Positions 1 to 8,168 of a stretch of DNA of 64,000 nucleotides are shown here, piece after piece. Below the pieces are notes generated by a model. It worked only from the letters and a program-made list of their open reading frames with translations. It was not told the DNA's origin and made no database searches. Source of the DNA: Deltaproteobacteria bacterium. Its GTDB lineage: Bacteria > BMS3Abin14. The stretch lies in NCBI GenBank assembly GCA_013151915.1, contig JAADHJ010000010.1, forward strand, positions 1 through 64,000, in the 5' to 3' direction. Position 1 is the stretch's first letter. Every line of letters starts with the position of its first letter. Made by a program: the position numbers and the translations under genes.

Positions 1-6
1 GACGGT

Positions 7-111
7 CTTTTCAGCTCCGCCCGGGATTGCCGCGTCACTCTCGTCTCCCTCGATGCTCCTCGCAATGACAGCAAAATAATAATATAAGGTATGCATTAAC
101 CGGATGAACCA
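7..111 (+). repeat. Interspersed repeat family 2, copy 1
   Basis: This segment and 11284-11387 share the same order of blocks: CTTTTCAGCT, GATTGCCGCG, CTCGCAATGAC, GCAAAATAATAA and GCATTAACCGGATGAACCA. The middle is variable. The GATTGCCGCG...CGCAATGAC arms are partly complementary, so it can fold. No coding potential is apparent. It fills the first part of the gene-free stretch 1-328, the rest of which holds a family-3 block and GGACATT-type heptamers. Confidence 0.7.
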
Positions 112-118
112 AGTTTTA

Positions 119-189
119 AGGTTTTCTCCGTGACCTCCGTGCCTCCAGCGAGTCACGCCATCGGCGTGACGAGCGGGTGGTGAAATAAC
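119..189 (+). repeat. Interspersed repeat family 3, copy 1
   Basis: The segment contains GGTTTTCTCCG, then CCTCCAGCGAG, then GCGGGTGGTGAAATAA. Similar words recur at 62724-62759 and 62800-62815. A perfect 8 bp inverted repeat (GTCACGCC at 152-159 with GGCGTGAC at 163-170) sits in the middle. No open reading frame of note. Confidence 0.45.
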
Positions 190-218
190 CAAGGTCTGGG
201 GACCAGCTATTTTATCAC

Positions 219-318
219 GTTGGACATTGGACGTTCTTTACCCCGTTGGACATTGGACCTGTTTTTCCCTCTGGACCCTGGACCCTGGACTGCTTTATCC
301 TGTTGGACATTGGACGCC
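219..318 (+). repeat. Heptamer-type tandem array (GGACATT/GGACCCT)
   Basis: Degenerate 7-base units GGACATT and GGACCCT alternate with short spacers such as TTTACCCCGTT. The same spacer precedes the GTTGAAC array near 12270 and, in reverse, the one near 62615. This suggests modular arrays spread between genes. It lies just downstream of the larA-like gene. Confidence 0.65.
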
Positions 319-333
319 TTTTACGACCCTATA
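313..333 (-). repeat. Hairpin repeat family 1, partial copy (left end)
   Basis: On the minus strand this reads as a variant of the family signature GATAGGGTCGTAAAAAGTCC (here TATAGGGTCGTAAAAGGCGT). The TAG inside the signature is the stop codon of the upstream larA-like gene. Only the left end of the element is present. Confidence 0.6.
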
Positions 334-1621
334 AATGTGCGCATTCGACCAGGATGTCCGAAGCGTCGGGGATGATCAGGGGCCGCGGGATACCACCCTG
401 AACTCCCCTGAAATGGTCCTCCACTATCTTCATGGCCTCGTCAAGCCCTCCCGCGGGAACCATTCCCATCTCGATTACCCTTTCCCGGGGAAGGCTGCTT
501 ATGAGAATCGTCATGTTGGCCGATGCGCATTTCCAGGTGGAATAGGCGGTCTGTCCGTTGATCTGGTACTCCCGGTCCAGGGTGTCGAGCCACTGCTCAT
601 CGGTTGAACACCGTCGGAACCACGAGAAAAAGTCAGGGTGCCCCCCTCCTTCAGGGCAGGCGGCGGCCAGAACGAGAACGCCTCCTTCCTTCACGGCCCT
701 GTGAGCCGAATAGAGCCCCTTGTGGGCCTGAACGAAATTGATATCCTTCGGCCACCCGCCGACACCCGCGATCACCAGATCGGCCCTGGAATCGATGCGG
801 CGGCGATAAAAGACATCGTGCCGTCTGCAGGCCTCGATGTGAGCCGCCTCAACGCCACCCGCGGCCGCCGCGATGATCCTGTTGGACGGGTCCGTGACCA
901 CGTTCAGGGAAAAGATGGGCGGTACCATTGAACAGGCCGACAACATGTCGCTATGCACCGGGTTGCCTTCGAGCTTCCCCGGACAAAGGTCTCCATGCAG
1001 GTTCCCCCTTCTCCAGGAAACGACCATACGGTGGTTGGCCTCGCACGTTTCCCTCGAGGCGACCCCGGGGAGAATGGCCTTTCGTCCGCCGCCGTAACCG
1101 GCGAAGTAGTGGTAGGTTACGGAGCCCGTCAGAAGCAGGGTGTCGGCCTCCACAACCTTTCGGTTCAGCCGCAGGGGGATGCCTCCCGGTGTCCTTCCCA
1201 GGTCGATGAGGCCTGAGGGGTCGTCGCAATCATGGTTTTTTACGGAAAAGCGCCGCCAGACCCACGCACCCACGTGGTCCTTCAGCTCCCCATCCGACAT
1301 CTTCCGGTGAATCCCGAGGGAGACAACGACGCTGATATCCCGGCTGCCGACCCCGGCGTCAAGCAGTCTTTCAAGGACCAGGGGCAGCCAGGTGCGCACC
1401 CCGGACCTCCGGGTGATGTCCGGTATGACGCACACCACCCGCTGCCCTCTGCGAAAGAACCTTTCCATGGGGGGTGATCCAAGGGGGTTGTCGAGCGCCT
1501 CATCAATAAGGCCGGAACCGTGACGGGCAGGGAACGGCCCGGGCTCGATTACCGAAAAGGGCGCAGGGCACCGGGAGGGAAGGATAATTTCCCCTTTTCC
1601 GTATGGGATGCCTGGGGACAT
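329..1621 (-). CDS. LarA-like nickel-dependent racemase family protein (DUF2088)
   Basis: The 430-residue protein matches the LarA fold family: an N-terminal DUF2088 segment (CVIPDITRRSG, about residues 65-75) and the conserved block YHYFAGYGGGRKAILPG. In lactate racemase the lysine of the matching block anchors the nickel-pincer cofactor, and a Lys is present here. The family racemises or epimerises 2-hydroxyacids; the substrate here is unknown. I chose the ATG at 1621, 16 bp after the preceding stop and behind a GGGGG-rich ribosome binding site; a longer reading frame to 1840 would overlap the upstream gene deeply. It is the last gene of an operon with aminotransferase, FAH, PdxA-like and binding-protein genes. 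The cofactor genes larB, larC and larE are not in the window. The stop codon lies in a copy of the family-1 repeat. Confidence 0.8.
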   Translation of the reverse strand: MSPGIPYGKGEIILPSRCPAPFSVIEPGPFPARHGSGLIDEALDNPLGSPPMERFFRRGQRVVCVIPDITRRSGVRTWLPLVLERLLDAGVGSRDISVVVSLGIHRKMSDGELKDHVGAWVWRRFSVKNHDCDDPSGLIDLGRTPGGIPLRLNRKVVEADTLLLTGSVTYHYFAGYGGGRKAILPGVASRETCEANHRMVVSWRRGNLHGDLCPGKLEGNPVHSDMLSACSMVPPIFSLNVVTDPSNRIIAAAAGGVEAAHIEACRRHDVFYRRRIDSRADLVIAGVGGWPKDINFVQAHKGLYSAHRAVKEGGVLVLAAACPEGGGHPDFFSWFRRCSTDEQWLDTLDREYQINGQTAYSTWKCASANMTILISSLPRERVIEMGMVPAGGLDEAMKIVEDHFRGVQGGIPRPLIIPDASDILVECAHL

Positions 1622-1637
1622 GTTTTCCCCCGATATC

Positions 1638-2846
1638 CTAAAGGGTATTGGACTGTGATGGGAAAGAAGACCCCAAGATAAAATCGGCCGTTTTATTTTC
1701 AGGCGGCCATACGATTTCGTCCCTGCCATCGAGCCACTGCCCCATAAAGGTGGGCAGTATGTTCTGGTTCTGGTATCCGTCAATGGATTGGAAGAAAACC
1801 GGACCGAATATGGTGGTGAGCCGGATCCGGGCGAAAGCATCCCTCACCTCCTCCGGGGAGAGGGTCCCGGCCGCAGATAAGGCCGCGGCCAACACCTGGA
1901 CAGCGGCGTAGGCCTCCGCCGCGTGATAGTCCGGCTCGACACCGAACCTGGTGAGGTATTTTTGGAAGAAGGATTCCGCTCCGGGAAACTGCAGGCGGGG
2001 CGACCAGATGGTTAAAGTAAAGAGACCGTCCCATGGGCCGGCGCCGACCCTGAAAAGGCCCGGGCCCGATGGGGACGGCAGCCCATCTATGAATGCCTTG
2101 ATCCCCGGCATTTTCTCTTTAACGGCCTCCATGATGAACGTCGCCTCTTTGGGGTAGGTAAATATGACGACCACGTCAGGGTCAAACACCTCAATCCGGC
2201 CAATGTAGTCAAGCGGGATCCCGCCCCCGACATCGTATTCAAACCGACCGATTATCCAGCCCGCATCCTTCCCGGCGGAAACCAGGGAATCCGAAATACC
2301 GGCGCTGTAGGCAGTCCGCTCCCCGACAACCGCTATCCTCCCCGGCTGTACCGCACCCCGTAAAAAGCCGGTAATGCCGTCGGCATACATTGAAAAAGTT
2401 GGATTCAACCTGAAGACGTAGCGATATCCCCGCCGGGTGATGGAATCGTCAGCGCCGCTGACGGCAAGGTAGGGAACGCCCTGTGTCTCGCACCTGGAGG
2501 CGATCTCCCGTGTTACAATGGAACCGAGGCCGCCCATAACAACAGGGTACTGCTTGTCTTTGATGAAGTGCCGAACGATGCCTCGGGCCATGCCCACACG
2601 ACCCATGGTGTCCCGGATATCCAATCTGAGATCCACGCCGTTGATACCGCCGTGGGAGTTGACATCCTCCATTCCAAGAAGATATGCATCCCGCGCCATC
2701 CTGCCGATGACCTCATGGGGACCCGAAAGGCCAAGAGGAATACCAACGACGATTTCGTCCGCCGACGCCGCAGGCTGAAGAAAAGCCGTAAACATCAAAA
2801 CCGTCAGGGACAGTAAAAAGAACCTGTGTAGGGCAGGTTCCCTCAT
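1638..2846 (-). CDS. Periplasmic ligand-binding protein, branched-chain amino acid type (Peripla_BP_6)
   Basis: The 402-residue protein has a Sec signal peptide (hydrophobic residues 8-25, cleavage near AASA-DE) without a lipobox, then a type I periplasmic-binding fold starting IVVGIPLGLSGPHEV. The family binds amino acids, amides or other small organic ligands for LivHMGF-type ABC transporters or for sensory use. No permease or ATPase is adjacent, so it either serves a transporter elsewhere or works alone. Its ATG overlaps the upstream pdxA stop as ATGA, which implies translational coupling. The nearby racemase, dehydrogenase and hydrolase suggest a hydroxyacid-like ligand, but this is inference. 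Confidence 0.82.
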   Translation of the reverse strand: MREPALHRFFLLSLTVLMFTAFLQPAASADEIVVGIPLGLSGPHEVIGRMARDAYLLGMEDVNSHGGINGVDLRLDIRDTMGRVGMARGIVRHFIKDKQYPVVMGGLGSIVTREIASRCETQGVPYLAVSGADDSITRRGYRYVFRLNPTFSMYADGITGFLRGAVQPGRIAVVGERTAYSAGISDSLVSAGKDAGWIIGRFEYDVGGGIPLDYIGRIEVFDPDVVVIFTYPKEATFIMEAVKEKMPGIKAFIDGLPSPSGPGLFRVGAGPWDGLFTLTIWSPRLQFPGAESFFQKYLTRFGVEPDYHAAEAYAAVQVLAAALSAAGTLSPEEVRDAFARIRLTTIFGPVFFQSIDGYQNQNILPTFMGQWLDGRDEIVWPPENKTADFILGSSFPSQSNTL

Positions 2847-3859
2847 GTGATATCTCGACCCGTGAGTCTGGCCGCAAGCCTGATGGCCTCGATGAGGCTG
2901 CTGGGGTCGGCGAGCCCTTTTCCCGCAATATCGAAAGCCGTACCATGGTCCACGGATGTTCTGATGATGGGAAGCCCGAGGGTTACGTTCACACCCGATT
3001 CGAAGCCCAGCAGCTTTAACGGGATGTGCCCCTGGTCATGGTACATGGTTATCACGGCGTCATAATGTCCACGGTGCATCCTGAGGAAAACCACGTCGGG
3101 AGGGATCGGTCCAACAATATCGAGCCCCTCCTCTGCGGCCGTCCTGACCGCGGGGATCAGAATATTGGTTTCCTCGTCGCCGAAAATGCCCCCCTCGCCC
3201 GCATGGGGGTTAAGGCCTGCCACCGCCAGCCTGGGTCTGGCGATACCCATCTTTATCAAAGCGTCGTTGCCCAGATGCGTGACCCTGAGGACCCGCTCCA
3301 GGGAAATGTTCCGGGAAATCTGGGATACGGGAATGTGGGTGGTGACATGAAGGGCCCGCATGCTTCCGGCGGCAAGCATCATCACATAGTCCCGGGCCCC
3401 GGTACGCTCGGCCAGAATCTCGGTATGCCCGGGATAGGGATGCCCGGCCTGGTGAAGAGATTCCTTGTTGAGCGGGGTGGTTACAATACCGGAAACCTTC
3501 CCTTCAATCGCCAGGTCAATGGAGTGGATGAGGCATTGATAGGCAGCTTCGCCCGCGGCCGGATTCAGCCGGCCGAACGGCAATCCGGTGGGAACGTCCG
3601 CAACTTCCAGCAGGGGGACATCGGGTTCCAGGGATCCCGCTCTTTCGATGTCGCTTATAGGACGATAGCGCGTTGGGCTCCCGGCTTTTCTGGCACCGAC
3701 TGCGAGGCGTTTATGATTACCGATCACCATACAGCGGCGCCGGAGGGCCTCATTCTCCATGGCCAACGCGATAATCTCGGGGCCGACCCCACTCGGATCT
3801 CCCATGGTTATGGCAAGGGGGGGGGCGGAATCCGGCACTCTTTCGGCGGCCGGGCTCAA
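2843..3859 (-). CDS. pdxA: 4-hydroxythreonine-4-phosphate dehydrogenase (PdxA) family
   Basis: At 338 residues it is the usual PdxA length. It starts with the typical ITMGDPSGVGPEI motif and carries the metal-binding histidine motifs HVTTHIP, NPHAGE and YHDQGHIPLK. PdxA oxidises 4-phosphohydroxy-L-threonine in the DXP-dependent pyridoxal phosphate pathway. PdxA-like paralogues also work in catabolism of phosphorylated C4 acids. No pdxJ is nearby, and the operon contains a LarA-like and an FAH protein, so a catabolic paralogue remains possible. It overlaps its neighbours by 4 bp on both sides. Confidence 0.85.
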   Translation of the reverse strand: MSPAAERVPDSAPPLAITMGDPSGVGPEIIALAMENEALRRRCMVIGNHKRLAVGARKAGSPTRYRPISDIERAGSLEPDVPLLEVADVPTGLPFGRLNPAAGEAAYQCLIHSIDLAIEGKVSGIVTTPLNKESLHQAGHPYPGHTEILAERTGARDYVMMLAAGSMRALHVTTHIPVSQISRNISLERVLRVTHLGNDALIKMGIARPRLAVAGLNPHAGEGGIFGDEETNILIPAVRTAAEEGLDIVGPIPPDVVFLRMHRGHYDAVITMYHDQGHIPLKLLGFESGVNVTLGLPIIRTSVDHGTAFDIAGKGLADPSSLIEAIRLAARLTGRDIT

Positions 3860-4647
3860 GTAACCTCCCTCCGGACGGGGTTGGTCAACACCCCGATCCC
3901 CTCGACGGCTATCGACACCTTATCTCCATCCTTCAGGGGACCTACCCCCGACGGTGTTCCCGTGGCGATGATATCCCCCGGCTCCAGTGTCATCACCCCG
4001 CTGATGTGGGCAACGAGCTGGAAGGGGCTGAACAGCATGGAGGCCGTGCTGGCATCCTGCCGCAATTCTGAATTGACCACCGTGGTGATCCGGACCGAGG
4101 TGGGATCCAGATCCGTTTCGATCCACGGGCCCAACGGGCAGAAGGTATCGAAGCTTTTCGCCCTGGCGAACTGACCGTCCTTCCTCTGCAGGTCCCTTGC
4201 CGTCACATCGTTCAGGATGGTGTAGCCAAGGATCACATCCTCCGCGTCATCGAGTGAGACCCGGCGGCAGCGCTTGCCTATCACCACGGCCAGTTCTCCC
4301 TCATAATCCACCCGCTCCGATTCCATCGGAAGTTCGATATGCTCTCCGGCAGCGATAACCGAGGAGACGGCCTTGAAAAAGATCAAGGGCTCCTCAGGCA
4401 TTTCATGGCCCATCTCGCGGATATGTTCCCTGTAGGTCAGGCCGATGGCGACAACCTTTCCAGGTTTAACCGGCGGACATAGCCTGACGTCGGCCAGGAG
4501 ATGTTTGGAATGGCCGAACTCCACACCATCAAAAGGCGCCCCTTTCAGATCCCGAACCCAATCCCCATCAACCACACCCCAGACAACCGGGGAAAATTTG
4601 GGGGATTCCCTTGGAAGGTCCTGCGGATGAAATCGTACGATTCTCAT
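3856..4647 (-). CDS. Fumarylacetoacetate hydrolase (FAH) family protein
   Basis: The 263-residue protein has the short FAHD1-like architecture: a small N-terminal domain and a catalytic core with DYEGELAVVIG (metal-binding acidic residues) and NDVTARDLQRKDGQ. Family members cleave C-C bonds of beta-diketo acids, decarboxylate oxaloacetate or isomerise hydroxymuconates, so the exact reaction cannot be read from sequence. It starts 4 bp after the aminotransferase gene and overlaps pdxA by 4 bp, so it belongs to the same operon. Oxaloacetate as a shared metabolite with the aminotransferase is a possible link (inference). Confidence 0.85.
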   Translation of the reverse strand: MRIVRFHPQDLPRESPKFSPVVWGVVDGDWVRDLKGAPFDGVEFGHSKHLLADVRLCPPVKPGKVVAIGLTYREHIREMGHEMPEEPLIFFKAVSSVIAAGEHIELPMESERVDYEGELAVVIGKRCRRVSLDDAEDVILGYTILNDVTARDLQRKDGQFARAKSFDTFCPLGPWIETDLDPTSVRITTVVNSELRQDASTASMLFSPFQLVAHISGVMTLEPGDIIATGTPSGVGPLKDGDKVSIAVEGIGVLTNPVRREVT

Positions 4648-4651
4648 GATT

Positions 4652-5842
4652 CTACTCCAACACTGCTATTGCCGCCTCGATGCGGTCGAGCCCTTTCGCG
4701 ATATTCTCCATCGAGGAGGCGTATGACAGCCTGGCACAATCGTCGGCGCCGAAAGCTATTCCGGGAACGATGGCTACCTTTGCCTCATCCAGCAGGTAAT
4801 CGGCCATATCTGTGGAATTCTGTATCCTGTTTCCCTTGAAAGAACGGCCATACAGGCCGGAAAAGTTGGGGAAAGCGTAGAAGGCCCCCAGAGGGGTAAA
4901 ACAGCTTACCGAATCCATCCCGTTGAGCCGATCCACAATATACCGACGTCTTTTGTCGAATTCCGCCCGCATTATCCCCACAAAATCCTGAGGACCACTG
5001 AGCGCTTCTACGGTCGCCGGCAGGGCGAAGGATGTGGGGTTGGAGGTACTCTGGCTCTGGATCTTGGTCATGGCCGCCACCAACTCGGCAGGCCCTGCGG
5101 CATACCCTATCCTCCAGCCGGTCATGGCGTAGGCCTTGGACAGCCCGTTGACCAGGACCGTCCTCTCCTGCATTCCCGGCAGTTGAGCGATACTGGTGAA
5201 CTTGAAATCGTCGTAAACCAGTTTCTCGTAAATCTCGTCTGATATTACCAGAATATCCTTTTGCCGGGCGAACCCGGCTATGTCCTCTAACTGTCGGCGT
5301 GTGTATACCGCACCGGTCGGGTTGGAAGGGCTGTTTAATACGAGGGCCCTCGTGCGGCTGTTCGCCGCCCTTTCAAGGTCCTCGATGGTCACGGTGAAGC
5401 CGTTCTCCTCCCTGGTTTCAACGATGACGGGTTCGGCCCCCGCGAGGATAACCTGCGCAGGATACGAGACCCAGTATGGGGCCGGGATGATTATTTCGTC
5501 CCCCTCCTGGAACAGGGCCTGGGCGATATTGTAAAGCGTGTGTTTCGCTCCACATGAGATAATGATCTGGTTGCGTTCATAATCAAGGCCCTGGTCCCGT
5601 TTCAACTTGTCGACGATGGCGTCCCGGGCCTCGTTGGTGCCGGGTACCGGCGTGTACTTTGTAAAACCGTCCCGGAGCGCTTTAATTGCCGCCGCCTTGA
5701 TGTTTTCCGGAGTGTCAAAGTCAGGCTCACCCGCGCCGAATCCCACCACATCCAGGCCGTCCGCCTTCATCTGCTTCGCCTTGGCGGTGATGGCAAGGGT
5801 GGGTGACGGTTTTATTCCTTTTACCCTCTTTGCAAAATCCAT
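4652..5842 (-). CDS. aspC: Pyridoxal-phosphate aspartate aminotransferase (class I)
   Basis: The 396-residue protein is a class I/II fold aminotransferase of the bacterial Ib aspartate aminotransferase type. It has the PLP-lysine motif GLSKAYAMTGWRIGY, the NSPSNPTGAVY segment and the YEK segment near ISDEIYEKL. It likely converts aspartate plus 2-oxoglutarate to oxaloacetate plus glutamate in the cytoplasm. I chose the ATG at 5842, which follows GGGAG with 8 bases of spacing; an upstream in-frame start at 5869 would only add nine residues. It is the first gene of the five-gene operon reaching to position 329; a family-1 repeat lies just upstream. Confidence 0.88.
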   Translation of the reverse strand: MDFAKRVKGIKPSPTLAITAKAKQMKADGLDVVGFGAGEPDFDTPENIKAAAIKALRDGFTKYTPVPGTNEARDAIVDKLKRDQGLDYERNQIIISCGAKHTLYNIAQALFQEGDEIIIPAPYWVSYPAQVILAGAEPVIVETREENGFTVTIEDLERAANSRTRALVLNSPSNPTGAVYTRRQLEDIAGFARQKDILVISDEIYEKLVYDDFKFTSIAQLPGMQERTVLVNGLSKAYAMTGWRIGYAAGPAELVAAMTKIQSQSTSNPTSFALPATVEALSGPQDFVGIMRAEFDKRRRYIVDRLNGMDSVSCFTPLGAFYAFPNFSGLYGRSFKGNRIQNSTDMADYLLDEAKVAIVPGIAFGADDCARLSYASSMENIAKGLDRIEAAIAVLE

Positions 5843-5873
5843 TGTCTTTACTCCCTTGTTTTTGATCACTTTA

Positions 5874-6007
5874 GATAGAGTCGTAAAAAGTCCATCCGTG
5901 GCTTTTTACTTCACGAAAAGCGAAAAATTCATTTTCGCTTTCCTCACAAATCTTCAATTTGGACGCCCCTAAGGGGACGCGTTGATGACTTCACAAGAAG
6001 TCTTCAA
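5874..6007 (+). repeat. Hairpin repeat family 1, full copy
   Basis: The copy starts with the signature GATAGAGTCGTAAAAAGTCC and ends with TGATGACTTC...AGTCTTCAA. It contains the five hairpin blocks described for the copy at 34131. The right end runs into pta: the last codons of pta, encoding about [10 protein letters not shown], and its TAG stop are read from the repeat. Confidence 0.85.
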
Positions 6008-7030
6008 TTTCCGTGCGGCCTGAATAGCGGTAATGACCGCGACATTGATTATTTCGTCGACACCACACCCACGGGAGAGATCATTTGCAGGCTTCTTCAG
6101 GCCCTGAAGGATGGGGCCGACGGCTACCGTATTGGCAAGACGTTCCACCAACTTGTACGCGATATTCCCGGAATCCAGATCCGGGAAAACAAGAACATTG
6201 GCCCTGCCGGCCAAAGGGCTGCCCGGCATCTTCCGTTCGGCAACCACGGGGACTATGGCGGCATCGAGCTGCACTTCTCCATCAACGATAAGGCCGGGTT
6301 CCCTCTCCGCAACCAGGCGGGTTGCCTCGCGGACCTTATCCACCCTTGGATGGCCGGCGCTCCCATGGGTCGAAAAGGAGAGCATGGCCACCCGCGGTTC
6401 GACATCAAGGAAGAACCTGCAGCTTTCGGCGGCGGAAATGGCAATCTGCGCCAACTGCGGAGCGGTAGGGTCAGGAATCATTCCACAATCCGCGAAGATA
6501 AAAACACCCTCTTCCCCATATTCCATGATGGGCATAACCATTATGAAACAGCTCGAGACGACGTCCACGTCATCCATTTTTCCGATAATCCTAAGAGCGT
6601 TTCTGATAACCTTCTCTGTTGTGGTCACCGCCCCCGCGACGAAACCGTCGGCTCTCCCGGTATGGACCATCATCGCGGCGAAGGCTATCGGGTCGGCGAT
6701 CTCACGGGCCGCGGTCTGAATAGTAATCCCCTTGTGTCGACGCAGTTCGTGGTAAATATGGGCGTACCCATCCAGAAGAGGATCGTCGTTAAGGTCGATG
6801 ACGGCGGCGGCCCCCAGATCCAGACCGCGCCGATCCGCCAGACGGCCCACAGATTCAGGATTGCCCAGTATTACGACCTCCGCAATCCGATCCCTGATAA
6901 TATGGGAGGCCGCATCCAGAATCCTCTCATCGTCACCCTCGGGAAAAACGATGCGTATTCCGCTCCCACGCACACGCTCGCGAAGGGATGAAAGTATCCC
7001 GCTTCCCGTCGTTTCCCCACCGGTGTTCAC
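5969..7030 (-). CDS. pta: Phosphate acetyltransferase
   Basis: The 353-residue protein is the single-domain PTA_PTB type, close to the usual length of about 330. Recognisable blocks are [13 protein letters not shown] near the start, [16 protein letters not shown] and [20 protein letters not shown] near the end. It interconverts acetyl-CoA and acetyl phosphate. No acetate kinase gene is in the window. It starts with GTG overlapping the coaD stop as GTGA. The last about ten residues (from [10 protein letters not shown]) are encoded by a family-1 hairpin repeat and extend past the normal family end. Confidence 0.9.
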   Translation of the reverse strand: MNTGGETTGSGILSSLRERVRGSGIRIVFPEGDDERILDAASHIIRDRIAEVVILGNPESVGRLADRRGLDLGAAAVIDLNDDPLLDGYAHIYHELRRHKGITIQTAAREIADPIAFAAMMVHTGRADGFVAGAVTTTEKVIRNALRIIGKMDDVDVVSSCFIMVMPIMEYGEEGVFIFADCGMIPDPTAPQLAQIAISAAESCRFFLDVEPRVAMLSFSTHGSAGHPRVDKVREATRLVAEREPGLIVDGEVQLDAAIVPVVAERKMPGSPLAGRANVLVFPDLDSGNIAYKLVERLANTVAVGPILQGLKKPANDLSRGCGVDEIINVAVITAIQAARKLKTSCEVINASP

Positions 7031-7533
7031 CGTGATCTGTTTCCCCTTTTTCCCCGGTACCGCTTAAGGAGTTTTTCGGCCACGCACTCCGAGACCATCG
7101 TGCCCACATCACCGCCGAGGCTGGCGATTTCCTTAACAAAGCTGGAACTGAGGTAAGCGTATTCCTCCCGGCTGATCATAAAAAATGTCTCAATACGTGG
7201 ATTGAGCCTCTTGTTCATCAACGCCATCTGGGACTCGAACTCGAAGTCGCTGACGGCTCTCAATCCCCTGATAATAACGTGGGCGGACAGTTTTTCGACC
7301 TCCTCGACGAGAAGACCGTTAAAAACCTTTACCTCCACATGGTCTGGAATACCACTGACGGCATCATGGACCATTGAGGTCCTTTCATCCGCTGAAAACA
7401 TGGGGACCTTTTTAACATCCGCCGCCACCAGGACGATCAGCCTTGAAAAGATGGCGCTTGCCCTTCGGATAAGGTCCACGTGCCCATGAGTAATAGGATC
7501 AAAAGTTCCAGGATAAACGGCAATAGTCCCCAC
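7027..7533 (-). CDS. coaD: Phosphopantetheine adenylyltransferase
   Basis: The product transfers AMP to 4'-phosphopantetheine, the fourth step of coenzyme A synthesis. The nucleotidyltransferase motif [11 protein letters not shown] is at residues 8-18, and [18 protein letters not shown] is the conserved C-terminal block. I prefer the GTG start at 7533: it gives the standard N-terminus ([13 protein letters not shown]) and is preceded by GGAGG with 5 bases of spacing; ATG at 7545 is the alternative. Length 168 residues is normal. Another CoA gene, coaBC, lies at 19.8-21 kb. Confidence 0.93.
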   Translation of the reverse strand: MGTIAVYPGTFDPITHGHVDLIRRASAIFSRLIVLVAADVKKVPMFSADERTSMVHDAVSGIPDHVEVKVFNGLLVEEVEKLSAHVIIRGLRAVSDFEFESQMALMNKRLNPRIETFFMISREEYAYLSSSFVKEIASLGGDVGTMVSECVAEKLLKRYRGKRGNRSR

Positions 7534-7613
7534 TTGAACCTCCATCACAAGGCTTTTCCATTCGGGATAATCTCGAAAAATCTCACCGACATACCGTTCC
7601 AGTACAATGGGTG

Positions 7614-7628
7614 GACTTTTTACGACAC
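7614..7628 (-). repeat. Hairpin repeat family 1, partial copy (left end)
   Basis: The minus-strand word GTGTCGTAAAAAGTCC matches the left end of the family-1 element. The TAA inside it is the stop codon of rsmD. The rest of the element is missing here. Confidence 0.5.
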
Positions 7629-8168
7629 CATAATAAAGAGAACAGCCGTATCGCCATACCGCCTCCTATCCGCGATCTCCATGCCGCTCGGGATCACATC
7701 GGGCTCACCGGAGGAGGAACATTCGAAGATAACGAGGCCTCTTGTGAGGGATTTAGCATTTTCAGATAGGGCCATCAAGGTCTTTATTCCCTCACCACCG
7801 CTATAGGGCGGATCAACGAAAACAAGCCCGGTCCCCTCGGGTATTCCCCCGCTTTTAATGAAAGGTCCGACGGGAGCGGTGACCACACGGGAGAGACCCT
7901 CGAAACGGCATGCGGCAACGTTTTTCCTGATAAACCGGCTGGCCGTAGGGCTCCTGTCTACGAATGTGGCTTTCAGGGCCCCTCGGCTGAGCGCCTCCAG
8001 GCCATAGGCCCCTGTACCCGCAAAAAGGTCAACTACCCCGGTTCCTTTCACCCTCTCCCCGATGATGGAAAAGACAGCCTCCCGGACCCGATCCGAGGTG
8101 GGGCGGGTCCCGAGACCACGGGGACAAAGGAGCGGCCGCCCCTTTGCTGATCCGGAGATTATCCTCAC
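7620..8168 (-). CDS. rsmD: 16S rRNA (guanine(966)-N(2))-methyltransferase RsmD
   Basis: The 182-residue protein begins with the family signature MRIISGSAKGRPL, followed by RPTSDRVREAVFSII. It has the SAM-binding glycine motif DLFAGTGAYGLEALSRGA and the catalytic FVDPPY motif. It methylates G966 of 16S rRNA. It starts with GTG overlapping the upstream M42 peptidase stop as GTGA. The rsmD-coaD pairing is common in bacteria. Its stop codon is inside a repeat fragment. Confidence 0.92.
   Translation of the reverse strand: MRIISGSAKGRPLLCPRGLGTRPTSDRVREAVFSIIGERVKGTGVVDLFAGTGAYGLEALSRGALKATFVDRSPTASRFIRKNVAACRFEGLSRVVTAPVGPFIKSGGIPEGTGLVFVDPPYSGGEGIKTLMALSENAKSLTRGLVIFECSSSGEPDVIPSGMEIADRRRYGDTAVLFIMVS

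Noticed and set aside
1622-1840. Longer larA-like protein starting at 1840
   Set aside because: It would overlap the upstream binding-protein gene by about 200 bp, and the extension has no LarA similarity.
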